The notes under the pieces: generated by a model
Database searches by the model: none
What the model was told of the DNA's origin: nothing
What the model saw: the letters and a program-made list of their open reading frames with translations, nothing else
NCBI RefSeq assembly: GCF_910591885.1
Contig: NW_025963552.1
Span: forward strand, 4,278,001-4,342,000
Reading direction: 5' to 3'
Length of the DNA stretch: 64,000 nucleotides
DNA from: Bombus terrestris
Taxonomy: Eukaryota > Arthropoda > Insecta > Hymenoptera > Apidae
Made by a program: the position numbers and the translations under genes
Shown: positions 8,604 to 22,100 of the stretch, piece after piece
Layout: the number at the start of each line of letters is the position of its first letter
Numbering within the stretch: position 1 is the first letter of the stretch

Positions 8604-11600
8604 ATGCAAGGCAATATAAGGTATATGTATACCTTGCAAATTGTGATCGTTGCTCACTCGCTCCGCTCGCTCGTAAAAATTTATTCCTACCTCACATACG
8701 ATCCGACACGTTCGCAAATTCGAAATAAGTTGCCTTCATATCGAATGACTAACGCAAGAGGGATTGGTTTTAGGTTAGGCTATAGTTTTCGAGCGAGCGC
8801 AGCGAGCGAGAGACGCGTAAAGGTGTGTCATAATCCAACGGTTTGGCACATACTGACATTGAAACATTCACACCAGCCCGAGGAGCCGGAAGTCTTTATC
8901 ATATTGCCTACTGACAAATGTTTACAGTTTGTGAATAGTTTCACCTAAATAGAACTATCTCCACATACTACAGTGCAATGTGATGTCCGAAGTGGCTGAC
9001 AAAATTAGGTACTAACACGATATATATGCATATAGCAAGGTGTATGTATACCCTGCAAATTGTGATCGTTGCTCGCTGGCTCCGCTCGCTCGTAAAAATT
9101 TAGTCCAACCTCACATACGATCCGACACGTTCGCAAATTCGAAATATGTCGCCACCATATCGAATAATGAACGCAAGATGGATTGGTTTTAGATTAGGCT
9201 ATAGTTTTCGAGCGAGCGCAGCGAGCGAGAGACGCGTAAAGGTGTGTCACAATCCAACGGTTTGGCACATACGGACATTGAAACATTCGCACTAGCCCGA
9301 GGAGCCGGAAGTCTTTATCCTATTGCCTACTGACAAATGTTTACAGTTTATGAATAGTTTCACATAAATAGTACTATTTCCACATAGTACAGTGCAATGT
9401 GATGTTCGAAATGGCTGACAAAATTAGGTAATAACACGAAATGTATGCAAGGCAATATAAGGTATATGTATACCTTGCAAATTGTGATCGTTGCTCGCTC
9501 GCTCCGCTCGCTCGTAAAAATTTAGTCCAACCTCACATACGATCCGACACGTTCGCAAATTCGAAATAAGTCGCCTTCATATCGAATGACTAACGCAAGA
9601 GGGATTGGTTTTAGGTTAGGCTATAGTTTTCGAGCGAGCGCAGCGAGCGAGAGACGCGTAAAGGTGTGTCACAATCCAACGGTTTGGCACATACGGACAT
9701 TGAAACATTCGCACTAGCCCGAGGAGCCGGAAGTCTTCATCCTATTGCCTACTGACAAATGTTTACAGTTTATGAATAGTACCACATAAATAGTACTATT
9801 TCCACATACTACAGTGCAATGTGATGTCCGAAGTGGCTGACAAAATTAGGTACTAACACGATATATATGCATATTGCAAGGTATATGTATACCTTGCAAA
9901 TTGTGATCGTTGCTCGCTCGCTCCGCTCGCTCGTAATTATCTACTCCAACCTCACAACCGATCCGACACGTTCGCAAATTCGAAATATGTCGCCACCATA
10001 TCGAATAATGAACGCAAGATGGATTGGTTTTAGGTTAGGCTATAGTTTTCGAGCGAGCGCAGCGAGCGAGAGACGCGTAAAGGTGTGTCACAATCCAACG
10101 GTTTGGCACATACGGACATTGAAACATTCGCACTAGCCCGAGGAGCCGGAAGTCTTTATCCTATTGCCTACTGACAAATGTTTACAGTTTGTGAATAGTT
10201 TCACCTAAATAGAACTATCTCCACATACTACAGTGCAATGTGATGTCCGAAGTGGCTGACAAAATTAGGTACTAACACGATATATATGCATATAGCAAGG
10301 TGTATGTATACCCTGCAAATTGTGATCGTTGCTCGCTCGCTCCGCTCGCTCGTAAAAATTTAGTCCAACCTCACATACGATCCGACACGTTCGCAAATTC
10401 GAAATATGTCGCCACCATATCGAATAATGAACGCAAGATGGATTGGTTTTAGGTTAGGCTATAGTTTTCGAGCGAGCGCAGCGAGCGAGAGACGCGTAAA
10501 GGTGTGTCACAATCCAACGGTTTGGCACATACGGACATTGAAACATTCGCACTAGCCCGAGGAGCCGGAAGTCTTTATCCTATTGCCTACTGACAAATGT
10601 TTACAGTTTATCAATAGTTTCACATAGATAGTACTATTTCCACATAGTACAGTGCAATGTGATGTTCGAAATTGCTGACAAAATTAGGTAATACCACGAA
10701 ATATATGCAAGGCAATATAAGGTATATGTATACCTTGCAAATTGTTATCGTTGCTCGCTCGCTCCGCTCGCTCGTAAAAATTTAGTCCAACCTCACATAC
10801 GATCCGACACGTTCGCAAATTCGAAATAAGTCGCCTTCATATCGAATGACTAACGCAAGAGGGATTGGTTTTAGGTTAGGCTATAGTTTTCGAGCGAGCG
10901 CAGCGAGCGAGAGACGCGTAAAGGTGTGTCACAATCCAACGGTTTGGCACATACGGACATTGAAACATTCGCACTAGCCCGAGGAGCCGGAAGTCTTTAT
11001 CCTATTGCCTACTGACAAATGTTTACAGTTTATGAATAGTACCACATAAATAGTACTATTTCCACATACTACAGTGCAATGTGATGTCCGAAGTGGCTGA
11101 CAAAATTAGGTACTAACACGATATATATGCATATTGCAAGGTATACATATACCTTGCAAATTGTGATCGTTGCTCGCTCGCTCCGCTCGCTCGTAATTAT
11201 CTACTCCAACCTCACAACCGATCCGACACGTTCGCAAATTCGAAATATGTCGCCACCATATCGAATAATGAACGCAAGATGGATTGGTTTTAGGTTAGGC
11301 TATAGTTTTCGAGCGAGCGCAGCGAGCGAGAGACGCGTAAAGGTGTGTCACAATCCAACGGTTTGGCACATACGGACATTGAAACATTCGCACTAGCCCG
11401 AGGAGCCGGAAGTCTTTATCCTATTGCCTACTGACAAATGTTTACAGTTTGTGAATAGTTTCACCTAAATAGAACTATCTCCACATACTACAGTGCAATG
11501 TGATGTCCGAAGTGGCTGACAAAATTAGGTACTAACACGATATATATGCATATAGCAAGGTGTATGTATACCCTGCAAATTGTGATCGTTGCTCGCTCGC

Positions 11601-12386
11601 TCCGCTCGCTCGTAAAAATTTAGTCCAACCTCACATACGATCCGACACGTTCGCAAATTCGAAATATGTCGCCACCATATCGAATAATGAACGCAAGATG
11701 GATTGGTTTTAGATTAGGCTATAGTTTTCGAGCGAGCGCAGCGAGCGAGAGACGCGTAAAGGTGTGTCACAATCCAACGGTTTGGCACATACGGACATTG
11801 AAACATTCGCACTAGCCCGAGGAGCCGGAAGTCTTTATCCTATTGCCTACTGACAAATGTTTACAGTTTATGAATAGTTTCACATAAATAGTACTATTTC
11901 CACATAGTACAGTGCAATGTGATGTCCGAAATGGCTGACAAAATTAGGTAATAATGCGAAATGTATGCAAGGCAATATAAGGTATATGTATACCTTGCAA
12001 ATTGTGATCGTTCCTCGCTCGCTCCGCTCGCTCGTAATTATCTACTCCAACCTCACAACCGATCCGACACGTTCGCAAATTCGAAATATGTCGCCACCAT
12101 ATCGAATAATGAACGCAAGATGGATTGGTTTTAGGTTAGGCTATAGTTTTCGAGCGAGCGCAGCGAGCGAGAGACGCGTAAAGGTGTGTCACAATCCAAC
12201 GGTTTGGCACATACGGACATTGAAACATTCGCACTAGCCCGAGGAGCCGGAAGTCTTTATCCTATTGCCTACTGACAAATGTTTACAGTTTGTGAATAGT
12301 TTCACCTAAATAGAACTATCTCCACATACTACAGTGCAATGTGATGTCCGAAGTGGCTGACAAAATTAGGTACTAACACGATATAT

Positions 12387-12805
12387 ATGCATATAGCAAG
12401 GTGTATGTATACCCTGCAAATTGTGATCGTTGCTCGCTCGCTCCGCTCGCTCGTAATTATCTACTCCAACCTCACAACCGATCCGACACGTTCGCAAATT
12501 CGAAATATGTCGCCACCATATCGAATAATGAACGCAAGATGGATTGGTTTTAGGTTCGGCTACAGTTTTCGAGCGAGCGCAGCGAGCGAGAGACGCGTAA
12601 AGGTGTGTCACAATCCAACGGTTTGTCACATACGGACATTGAAACATTCGCACCAGCCCGAGGAGCCGGAGGTCTTTATCCTATTGCCTACTGACAAATG
12701 TTTACAGTTTATGAATAGTATCACATAAATAGTACTATTTCCACATAGTACAGTGCAATGTGATGTCCGAAATGGCTGACAAAATTAGGTAATAATGCGA
12801 AATGT
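12387..12805 (+). repeat. Chimeric monomer: B head, F body
   Basis: B head followed by the full F body (AATTATCTACTCC, TTCGGCTACAG, GTTTGTCAC, GGAGGTC). The switch interval is the same as in 8185, around the left GC arm at about 12415-12455. It marks the end of the decamer region and the entry into F-T blocks, 4,202 bp after the previous chimera. Confidence 0.83.
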
Positions 12806-14068
12806 ATGCAAGGCAATATAAGGTATATGTATACCTTGCAAATTGTGATCGTTCCTCGCTCGCTCCGCTCGCTCGTAATTATCTACTCCAACCTCACAAC
12901 CGATCCGACACGTTCGCAAATTCGAAATATGTCGCCACCATGTCGAATAATGAACGCAAGATGGATTGGTTTTAGGTTAGGCTATAGTTTTCGAGCGAGC
13001 GCAGCGAGCGAGAGACGCGTAAAGGTGTGTCACAATCCAACGGTTTGGCACATACGGACATTGAAACATTCGCACTAGCCCGAGGAGCCGGAAGTCTTTA
13101 TCCTATTGCCTACTGACAAATGTTTACAGTTTATGAATAGTTTCACATAAATAGTACTATTTCCACATAGTACAGTGCAATGTGATGTTCGAAATGGCTG
13201 ACAAAATTAGGTAATAACACGAAATGTATGCAAGGCAATATAAGCTATATGTATACCTTGCAAATTGTGATCGTTGCTCGCTCGCTCCGCTCGCTCGTAA
13301 AAATTTAGTCCAACCTCACATACGATCCGACACGTTCGCAAATTCGAAATAAGTCGCCTTCATATCGAATGACTAACGCAAGAGGGATTGGTTTTAGGTT
13401 AGGCTATATTTTTCGAGCGAGCGCAGCGAGCGAGAGACGCGTAAAGGTGTGTCACAATCCAACGGTTTGGCACATACGGACATTGAAACATTCGCACTAG
13501 CCCGAGGAGCCGGAAGTCTTTATCCTATTGCCTACTGACAAATGTTTACAGTTTATGAATAGTACCACATAAATAGTACTATTTCCACATACTACAGTGC
13601 AATGTGATGTCCGAAGTGGCTGACAAAATTAGGTACTAACACGATATATATGCATATTGCAAGGTATATGTATACCTTGCAAATTGTGATCGTTGCTCGC
13701 TCGCTCCGCTCGCTCGTAATTATCTACTCCAACCTCACAACCGATCCGACACGTTCGCAAATTCGAAATATGTCGCCACCATATCGAATAATGAACGCAA
13801 GATGGATTGGTTTTAGGTTCGGCTACAGTTTTCGAGCGAGCGCAGCGAGCGAGAGACGCGTAAAGGTGTGTCACAATCCAACGGTTTGTCACATACGGAC
13901 ATTGAAACATTCGCACCAGCCCGAGGAGCCGGAGGTCTTTATCCTATTGCCTACTGACAAATGTTTACAGTTTATGAATAGTATCACATAAATAGTACTA
14001 TTTCCACATAGTACAGTGCAATGTGATGTCCGAAATGGCTGACAAAATTAGGTAATAATGCGAAATGT
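12387..14068 (+). repeat. Transitional block B/F-T-C-F
   Basis: Monomers start at 12387 (B head joined to F body), 12806 (T), 13228 (C) and 13650 (F). This is where the left-hand decamer organisation gives way to the F-T-C/G trimer organisation that dominates the middle. The C at 13228 has a private AATATAAGCTATATG change that breaks its small head palindrome. The F-T-C trimer length is 1,263 bp. Confidence 0.82.
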
Positions 14069-17013
14069 ATGCAAGGCAATATAAGGTATATGTATACCTT
14101 GCAAATTGTGATCGTTCCTCGCTCGCTCCGCTCGCTCGTAATTATCTACTCCAACCTCACAACCGATCCGACACGTTCGCAAATTCGAAATATGTCGCCA
14201 CCATATCGAATAATGAACGCAAGATGGATTGGTTTTAGGTTAGGCTATAGTTTTCGAGCGAGCGCAGCGAGCGAGAGACGCGTAAAGGTGTGTCACCATC
14301 GAACGGTTTGGCACATACTGACATTGAAACATTCGCACCAGCCCGAGGAGCCGGAACTCTTTATCCAATGGCCTACTGACAAATGTTTAGAGTTTATGAA
14401 TAGTTTCACATAAATAGTACTATTTCCACATAGTACAGTGCAATGTGATGTCCGAAATGGCTGACCAAATTAGGTAATAACACGAAATGTATGCAAGGCA
14501 ATATAAGGTATATGTATACCTTGCAAATTGTGATCGTTGCTCACTCGCTCCGCTCGCTCGTAAAAATTTATTCCTACCTCACATACGATCCGACACGTTC
14601 GCAAATTCGAAATAAGTTGCCTTCATATCGAATGACTAACGCAAGAGGGATTGGTTTTAGGTTAGGCTATAGTTTTCGAGCGAGCGCAGCGAGCGAGAGA
14701 CGCGTAAAGGTGTGTCATAATCCAACGGTTTGGCACATACTGACATTGAAACATTCACACCAGCCCGAGGAGCCGGAAGTCTTTATCATATTGCCTACTG
14801 ACAAATGTTTACAGTTTGTGAATAGTTTCACCTAAATAGAACTATCTCCACATACTACAGTGCAATGTGATGTCCGAAGTGGCTGACAAAATTAGGTACT
14901 AACACGATATATATGCATATAGCAAGGTGTATGTATACCCTGCAAATTGTGATCGTTGCTCGCTCGCTCCGCTCGCTCGTAAAAATTTACTCCAACCTCA
15001 CAACCGATCCGACACGTTCGCAAATTCGAAATATGTCGCCACCATATCGAATAATGAACGCAAGATGGATTGGTTTTAGGTTAGGCTATAGTTTTCGAGC
15101 GAGCGCAGCGAGCGAGAGACGCGTAAAGGTGTGTCACCATCGAACGGTTTGGCACATACTGACATTGAAACATTCGCACCAGCCCGAGGAGCCGGAACTC
15201 TTTATCCAATGGCCTACTGACAAATGTTTAGAGTTTATGAATAGTTTCACATAAATAGTACTATTTCCACATAGTACAGTGCAATGTGATGTCCGAAATG
15301 GCTGACCAAATTAGGTAATAACACGAAATGTATGCAAGGCAATATAAGGTATATGTATACCTTGCAAATTGTGATCGTTGCTCACTCGCTCCGCTCGCTC
15401 GTAAAAATTTATTCCTACCTCACATACGATCCGACACGTTCGCAAATTCGAAATAAGTTGCCTTCATATCGAATGACTAACGCAAGAGGGATTGGTTTTA
15501 GGTTAGGCTATAGTTTTCGAGCGAGCGCAGCGAGCGAGAGACGCGTAAAGGTGTGTCATAATCCAACGGTTTGGCACATACTGACATTGAAACATTCACA
15601 CCAGCCCGAGGAGCCGGAAGTCTTTATCATATTGCCTACTGACAAATGTTTACAGTTTGTGAATAGTTTCACCTAAATAGAACTATCTCCACATACTACA
15701 GTGCAATGTGATGTCCGAAGTGGCTGACAAAATTAGGTACTAACACGATATATATGCATATAGCAAGGTGTATGTATACCCTGCAAATTGTGATCGTTGC
15801 TCGCTCGCTCCGCTCGCTCGTAAAAATTTACTCCAACCTCACATACGATCCGACACGTTCGCAAATTCGAAATATGTCGCCACCATATCGAATAATGAAC
15901 GCAAGATGGATTGGTTTTAGGTTAGGCTATAGTTTTCGAGCGAGCGCAGCGAGCGAGAGACGCGTAAAGGTGTGTCACAATCCAACGGTTTGGCACATAC
16001 GGACATTGAAACATTCGCACCAGCCCGAGGAGCCGGAACTCTTTATCCAATGGCCTACTGACAAATGTTTACAGTTTATGAATAGTTTCACATAAATAGT
16101 ACTATTTCCACATAGTACAGTGCAATGTGATGTCCGAAATGGCTGACCAAATTAGGTAATAACACGAAATGTATGCAAGGCAATATAAGGTATATGTATA
16201 CCTTGCAAATTGTGATCGTTGCTCACTCGCTCCGCTCGCTCGTAAAAATTTATTCCTACCTCACATACAATCCGACACGTTCGCAAATTCGAAATAAGTT
16301 GCCTTCATATCGAATGACTAACGCAAGAGGGATTGGTTTTAGGTTAGGCTATAGTTTTCGAGCGAGCGCAGCGAGCGAGAGACGCGTAAAGGTGTGTCAT
16401 AATCCAACGGTTTGGCACATACTGACATTGAAACATTCACACCAGCCCGAGGAGCCGGAAGTCTTTATCATATTGCCTACTGACAAATGTTTACAGTTTG
16501 TGAATAGTTTCACCTAAATAGAACTATCTCCACATACTACAGTGCAATGTGATGTCCGAAGTGGCTGACAAAATTAGGTACTAACACGATATATATGCAT
16601 ATAGCAAGGTGTATGTATACCCTGCAAATTGTGATCAATGCTCGCTCGCTCCGCTCGCTCGTAAAAATTTAGTCCAACCTCACATACGATCCGACACGTT
16701 CGCAAATTCGAAATATGTCGCCACCATATCGAATAATGAACGCAAGATGGATTGGTTTTAGGTTAGGCTATAGTTTTCGAGCGAGCGCAGCGAGCGAGAG
16801 ACGCGTAAAGGTGTGTCACAATCCAACGGTTTGGCACATACGGACATTGAAACATTCGCACTAGCCCGAGGAGCCGGAAGTCTTTATCCTATTGCCTACT
16901 GACAAATGTTTACAGTTTATGAATAGTTTCACATAAATAGTACAATTTCCACATAGTACAGTGCAATGTGATGTTCGAAATGGCTGACAAAATTAGGTAA
17001 TAACACGAAATGT
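14069..17013 (+). repeat. T unit followed by an 841-bp L-B dimer repeated three times
   Basis: T at 14069, then L 14491, B 14913, L 15332, B 15754, L 16173, B 16595: a clean 841-bp alternation. The first two B units are hybrids, with AAAATTTACTCC in place of AAAATTTAGTCC. The third belongs to the GATCAATG sublineage. Shorter L-B-L-B runs occur at 20806-22487, 28806-30487 and 36797-38478. Confidence 0.9.
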
Positions 17014-18276
17014 ATGCAAGGCAATATAAGGTATATGTATACCTTGCAAATTGTGATCGTTGCTCGCTCGCTCCGCTCGCTCGTAAAAATTTAGTCCAAC
17101 CTCACATACGATCCGACACGTTCGCAAATTCGAAATAAGTCGCCTTCATATCGAATGACTAACGCAAGAGGGATTGGTTTTAGGTTAGGCTATAGTTTTC
17201 GAGCGAGCGCAGCGAGCGAGAGACGCGTAAAGGTGTGTCACAATCCAACGGTTTGGCACATACGGACATTGAAACATTCGCACTAGCCCGAGGAGCCGGA
17301 AGTCTTTATCCTATTGCCTACTGACAAATGTTTACAGTTTATGAATAGTACCACATAAATAGTACTATTTCCACATACTACAGTGCAATGTGATGTCCGA
17401 AGTGGCTGACAAAATTAGGTACTAACACGATATATATGCATATTGCAAGGTATATGTATACCTTGCAAATTGTGATCGTTGCTCGCTCGCTCCGCTCGCT
17501 CGTAATTATCTACTCCAACCTCACAACCGATCCGACACGTTCGCAAATTCGAAATATGTCGCCACCATATCGAATAATGAACGCAAGATGGATTGGTTTT
17601 AGGTTCGGCTACAGTTTTCGAGCGAGCGCAGCGAGCGAGAGACGCGTAAAGGTGTGTCACAATCCAACGGTTTGTCACATACGGACATTGAAACATTCGC
17701 ACCAGCCCGAGGAGCCGGAGGTCTTTATCCTATTGCCTACTGACAAATGTTTACAGTTTATGAATAGTATCACATAAATAGTACTATTTCCACATAGTAC
17801 AGTGCAATGTGATGTCCGAAATGGCTGACAAAATTAGGTAATAATGCGAAATGTATGCAAGGCAATATAAGGTATATGTATACCTTGCAAATTGTGATCG
17901 TTCCTCGCTCGCTCCGCTCGCTCGTAATTATCTACTCCAACCTCACAACCGATCCGACACGTTCGCAAATTCGAAATATGTCGCCACCATATCGAATAAT
18001 GAACGCAAGATGGATTGGTTTTAGGTTAGGCTATAGTTTTCGAGCGAGCGCAGCGAGCGAGAGACGCGTAAAGGTGTGTCACCATCGAACGGTTTGGCAC
18101 ATACTGACATTGAAACATTCGCACCAGCCCGAGGAGCCGGAACTCTTTATCCAATGGCCTACTGACAAATGTTTACAGTTTACGAATAGTTTCACATAAA
18201 TAGTACTATTTCCACATAGTACAGTGCAGTGTGATGTCCGAAATGGCTGACCAAATTAGGTAATAACACGAAATGT

Positions 18277-18698
18277 ATGCAAGGCAATATAAGGTATATG
18301 TATACCTTGCAAATTGTGATCGTTGCTCGCTCGCTCCGCTCGCTCGTAAAAATTTAGTCCAATCTCACATGCGATCCGACACGTTCGCAAATTCGAAATA
18401 AGTCGCCTTCATATCGAATGACTGACGCAAGAGGGATTCGTTTTAGGTTAGGCTATAGTTTTCGAGCGAGCGCAGCGAGCGAGAGTCGCGTAAAGGTGTG
18501 TCACAATCCAACGGTTTGGCACATACGGACATTGAAACATTCGCACCAGCCCGAGGAGCCGGCAGTCTTTATCCTATTGCCTGCTGACAAATGTTCACAG
18601 TTTATGAATAGTATCACATAAATAGTAATATTTCCACATACTACACTGCAATGTGATGTCCGAAGTGGCTGACAAAATTAGGTAATAACACGAAATAT
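18277..18698 (+). repeat. Class G monomer (exemplar, 422 bp)
   Basis: Diagnostic bases: CCAATCTCACATGCG, GACTGACGCAAGAGGGATTCG, and GAGAGTCGCG instead of GAGACGCG, which removes the ACGCGT site. Some copies have the tail CCGGCAGTC, CTGCTGAC, GTTCACAG. Other G units start at 23751, 26277, 31751, 34693, 39742 and 59900. Those at 23751, 31751 and 34693 share GGCGATAG and are followed by F rather than H. G always follows T. Confidence 0.9.
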
Positions 18699-19120
18699 AT
18701 GCAAGGCAACATTAGGTATATGTATAGCTTGGAAATTGTGATCGTTGCTCACTCGCTCCGCTCGCTCGTAAAAATTTAGTCCAACCTCACATACGATCCG
18801 ACACGTTCGCAAATTCGAAATAAGTTGCCTTCATATCGAATGACTAACGCAAGAGGGATTGGTTTTAGGTTAGGCTATAGTTTTCGAGCGAGCGCAGCGA
18901 GCGAGAGACGTGTAAAGGTGTGTCACAATCCAACGGTTTGGCACATACGGACATTGAAACATTCGCACCAGCCCGAGGAGCCGGAAGTCTTTATCCTATT
19001 GCCTACTGACAAATGTTTACAGTTTATGAATAGTACCACATAAATAGTACTATTTCCACATACTACAGTGCAATGTGATGTCCGAAGTGGCTGACAAAAT
19101 TAGGTACTAACACGATATAT
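18699..19120 (+). repeat. Class H monomer (exemplar, 422 bp)
   Basis: The head reads GCAAGGCAACATTAGG then GTATAGCTTGGAAATTG, so the head palindrome is lost on the right arm. It has GCTCACTCGC, AATAAGTTGCC and often GAGACGTGTAAAGG. Copies at 18699, 26699, 40164 and 60322 follow G; copies at 43522, 50658 and 53597 follow C. The 43522 copy has GCAAAGCAAC. Confidence 0.9.
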
Positions 19121-22100
19121 ATGCATATTGCAAGGTATATGTATACCTTGCAAATTGTGATCGTTGCTCGCTCGCTCCGCTCGCTCGTAATTATCTACTC
19201 CAACCTCACAACCGATCCGACACGTTCGCAAATTCGAAATATGTCGCCACCATATCGAATAATGAACGCAAGATGGATTGGTTTTAGGTTCGGCTACAGT
19301 TTTCGAGCGAGCGCAGCGAGCGAGAGACGCGTAAAGGTGTGTCACAATCCAACGGTTTGTCACATACGGACATTGAAACATTCGCACCAGCCCGAGGAGC
19401 CGGAGGTCTTTATCCTATTGCCTACTGACAAATGTTTACAGTTTATGAATAGTATCACATAAATAGTACTATTTCCACATAGTACAGTGCAATGTGATGT
19501 CCGAAATGGCTGACAAAATTAGGTAATAATGCGAAATGTATGCAAGGCAATATAAGGTATATGTATACCTTGCAAATTGTGATCGTTCCTCGCTCGCTCC
19601 GCTCGCTCGTAATTATCTACTCCAACCTCACAACCGATCCGACACGTTCGCAAATTCGAAATATGTCGCCACCATATCGAATAATGAACGCAAGATGGAT
19701 TGGTTTTAGGTTAGGCTATAGTTTTCGAGCGAGCGCAGCGAGCGAGAGACGCGTAAAGGTGTGTCACAATCCAACGGTTTGGCACATACGGACATTGAAA
19801 TATTCGCACCAGCCCGAGGAGCCGGAAGTCTTTATCCTATTGCCTACTGACAAATGTTTACAGTTTATGAATAGTTTCACATAAATAGTACTATTTCCAC
19901 ATAGTACAGTGCAATGTGATGTTCGAAATGGCTGACAAAATTAGGTAATAACACGAAATGTATGCAAGGCAATATAAGGTATATGTATACCTTGCAAATT
20001 GTGATCGTTGCTCGCTCGCTCCGCTCGCTCGTAAAAATTTAGTCCAACCTCACATACGATCCGACACGTTCGCAAATTCGAAATAAGTCGCCTTCATATC
20101 GAATGACTAACGCAAGAGGGATTGGTTTTAGGTTAGGCTATATTTTTCGAGCGAGCGCAGCGAGCGAGAGACGCGTAAAGGTGTGTCACAATCCAACGGT
20201 TTGTCACATACGGACATTGAAACATTCGCACCAGCCCGAGGAGCCGGAGGTCTTTATCCTATTGCCTACTGACAAATGTTTACAGTTTATGAATAGTATC
20301 ACATAAATAGTACTATTTCCACATAGTACAGTGCAATGTGATGTCCGAAATGGCTGACAAAATTAGGTAATAATGCGAAATGTATGCAAGGCAATATAAG
20401 GTATATGTATACCTTGCAAATTGTGATCGTTCCTCGCTCGCTCCGCTCGCTCGTAATTATCTACTCCAACCTCACAACCGATCCGACACGTTCGCAAATT
20501 CGAAATATGTCGCCACCATATCGAATAATGAACGCAAGATGGATTGGTTTTAGGTTAGGCTATAGTTTTCGAGCGAGCGCAGCGAGCGAGAGACGCGTAA
20601 AGGTGTGTCACCATCGAACGGTTTGGCACATACTGACATTGAAACATTCGCACCAGCCCGAGGAGCCGGAACTCTTTATCCAATGGCCTACTGACAAATG
20701 TTTAGAGTTTATGAATAGTTTCACATAAATAGTACTATTTCCACATAGTACAGTGCAATGTGATGTCCGAAATGGCTGACCAAATTAGGTAATAACACGA
20801 AATGTATGCAAGGCAATATAAGGTATATGTATACCTTGCAAATTGTGATCGTTGCTCACTCGCTCCGCTCGCTCGTAAAAATTTGTTCCTACCTCACATA
20901 CGATCCGACACGTTCGCAAATTCGAAATAAGTTGCCTTCATATCGAATGACTAACGCAAGAGGGATTGGTTTTAGGTTAGGCTATAGTTTTCGAGCGAGC
21001 GCAGCGAGCGAGAGACGCGTAAAGGTGTGTCATAATCCAACGGTTTGGCACATACTGACATTGAAACATTCACACCAGCCCGAGGAGCCGGAAGTCTTTA
21101 TCATATTGCCTACTGACAAATGTTTACAGTTTGTGAATAGTTTCACCTAAATAGAACTATCTCCACATACTACAGTGCAATGTGATGTCCGAAGTGGCTG
21201 ACAAAATTAGGTACTAACACGATATATATGCATATAGCAAGGTGTATGTATACCCTGCAAATTGTGATCGTTGCTCGCTCGCTCCGCTCGCTCGTAAAAA
21301 TTTAGTCCAACCTCACATACGATCCGACACGTTCGCAAATTCGAAATATGTCGCCACCATATCGAATAATGAACGCAAGATGGATTGGTTTTAGGTTAGG
21401 CTATAGTTTTCGAGCGAGCGCAGCGAGCGAGAGACGCGTAAAGGTGTGTCACAATCCAACGGTTTGGCACATACGGACATTGAAACATTCGCACCAGCCC
21501 GAGGAGCCGGAACTCTTTATCCAATGGCCTACTGACAAATGTTTACAGTTTATGAATAGTTTCACATAAATAGTACTATTTCCACATAGTACAGTGCAAT
21601 GTGATGTCCGAAATGGCTGACCAAATTAGGTAATAACACGAAATGTATGCAAGGCAATATAAGGTATATGTATACCTTGCAAATTGTGATCGTTGCTCAC
21701 TCGCTCCGCTCGCTCGTAAAAATTTATTCCTACCTCACATACGATCCGACACGTTCGCAAATTCGAAATAAGTTGCCTTCATATCGAATGACTAACGCAA
21801 GAGGGATTGGTTTTAGGTTAGGCTATAGTTTTCGAGCGAGCGCAGCGAGCGAGAGACGCGTAAAGGTGTGTCATAATCCAACGGTTTGGCACATACTGAC
21901 ATTGAAACATTCACACCAGCCCGAGGAGCCGGAAGTCTTTATCATATTGCCTACTGACAAATGTTTACAGTTTGTGAATAGTTTCACCTAAATAGAACTA
22001 TCTCCACATACTACAGTGCAATGTGATGTCCGAAGTGGCTGACAAAATTAGGTACTAACACGATATATATGCATATAGCAAGGTGTATGTATACCCTGCA

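Larger units (their letters stand above)
3983..12386 (+). repeat. Two tandem copies of a 4,202-bp decameric higher-order repeat
   Basis: First copy: A 3983, L 4402, B 4824, C 5243, A 5665, B 6084, C 6503, A 6925, B 7344, T 7763. Second copy: hybrid 8185, L 8604, B 9026, C 9445, A 9867, B 10286, C 10705, A 11127, B 11546, T 11965. The offset is 4,202 bp throughout. The CGCGTAAATGTGTG variant at about 4192 is shared with about 8394, which supports direct duplication. The first monomer of the second copy is a fusion with a B head. Confidence 0.92.
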
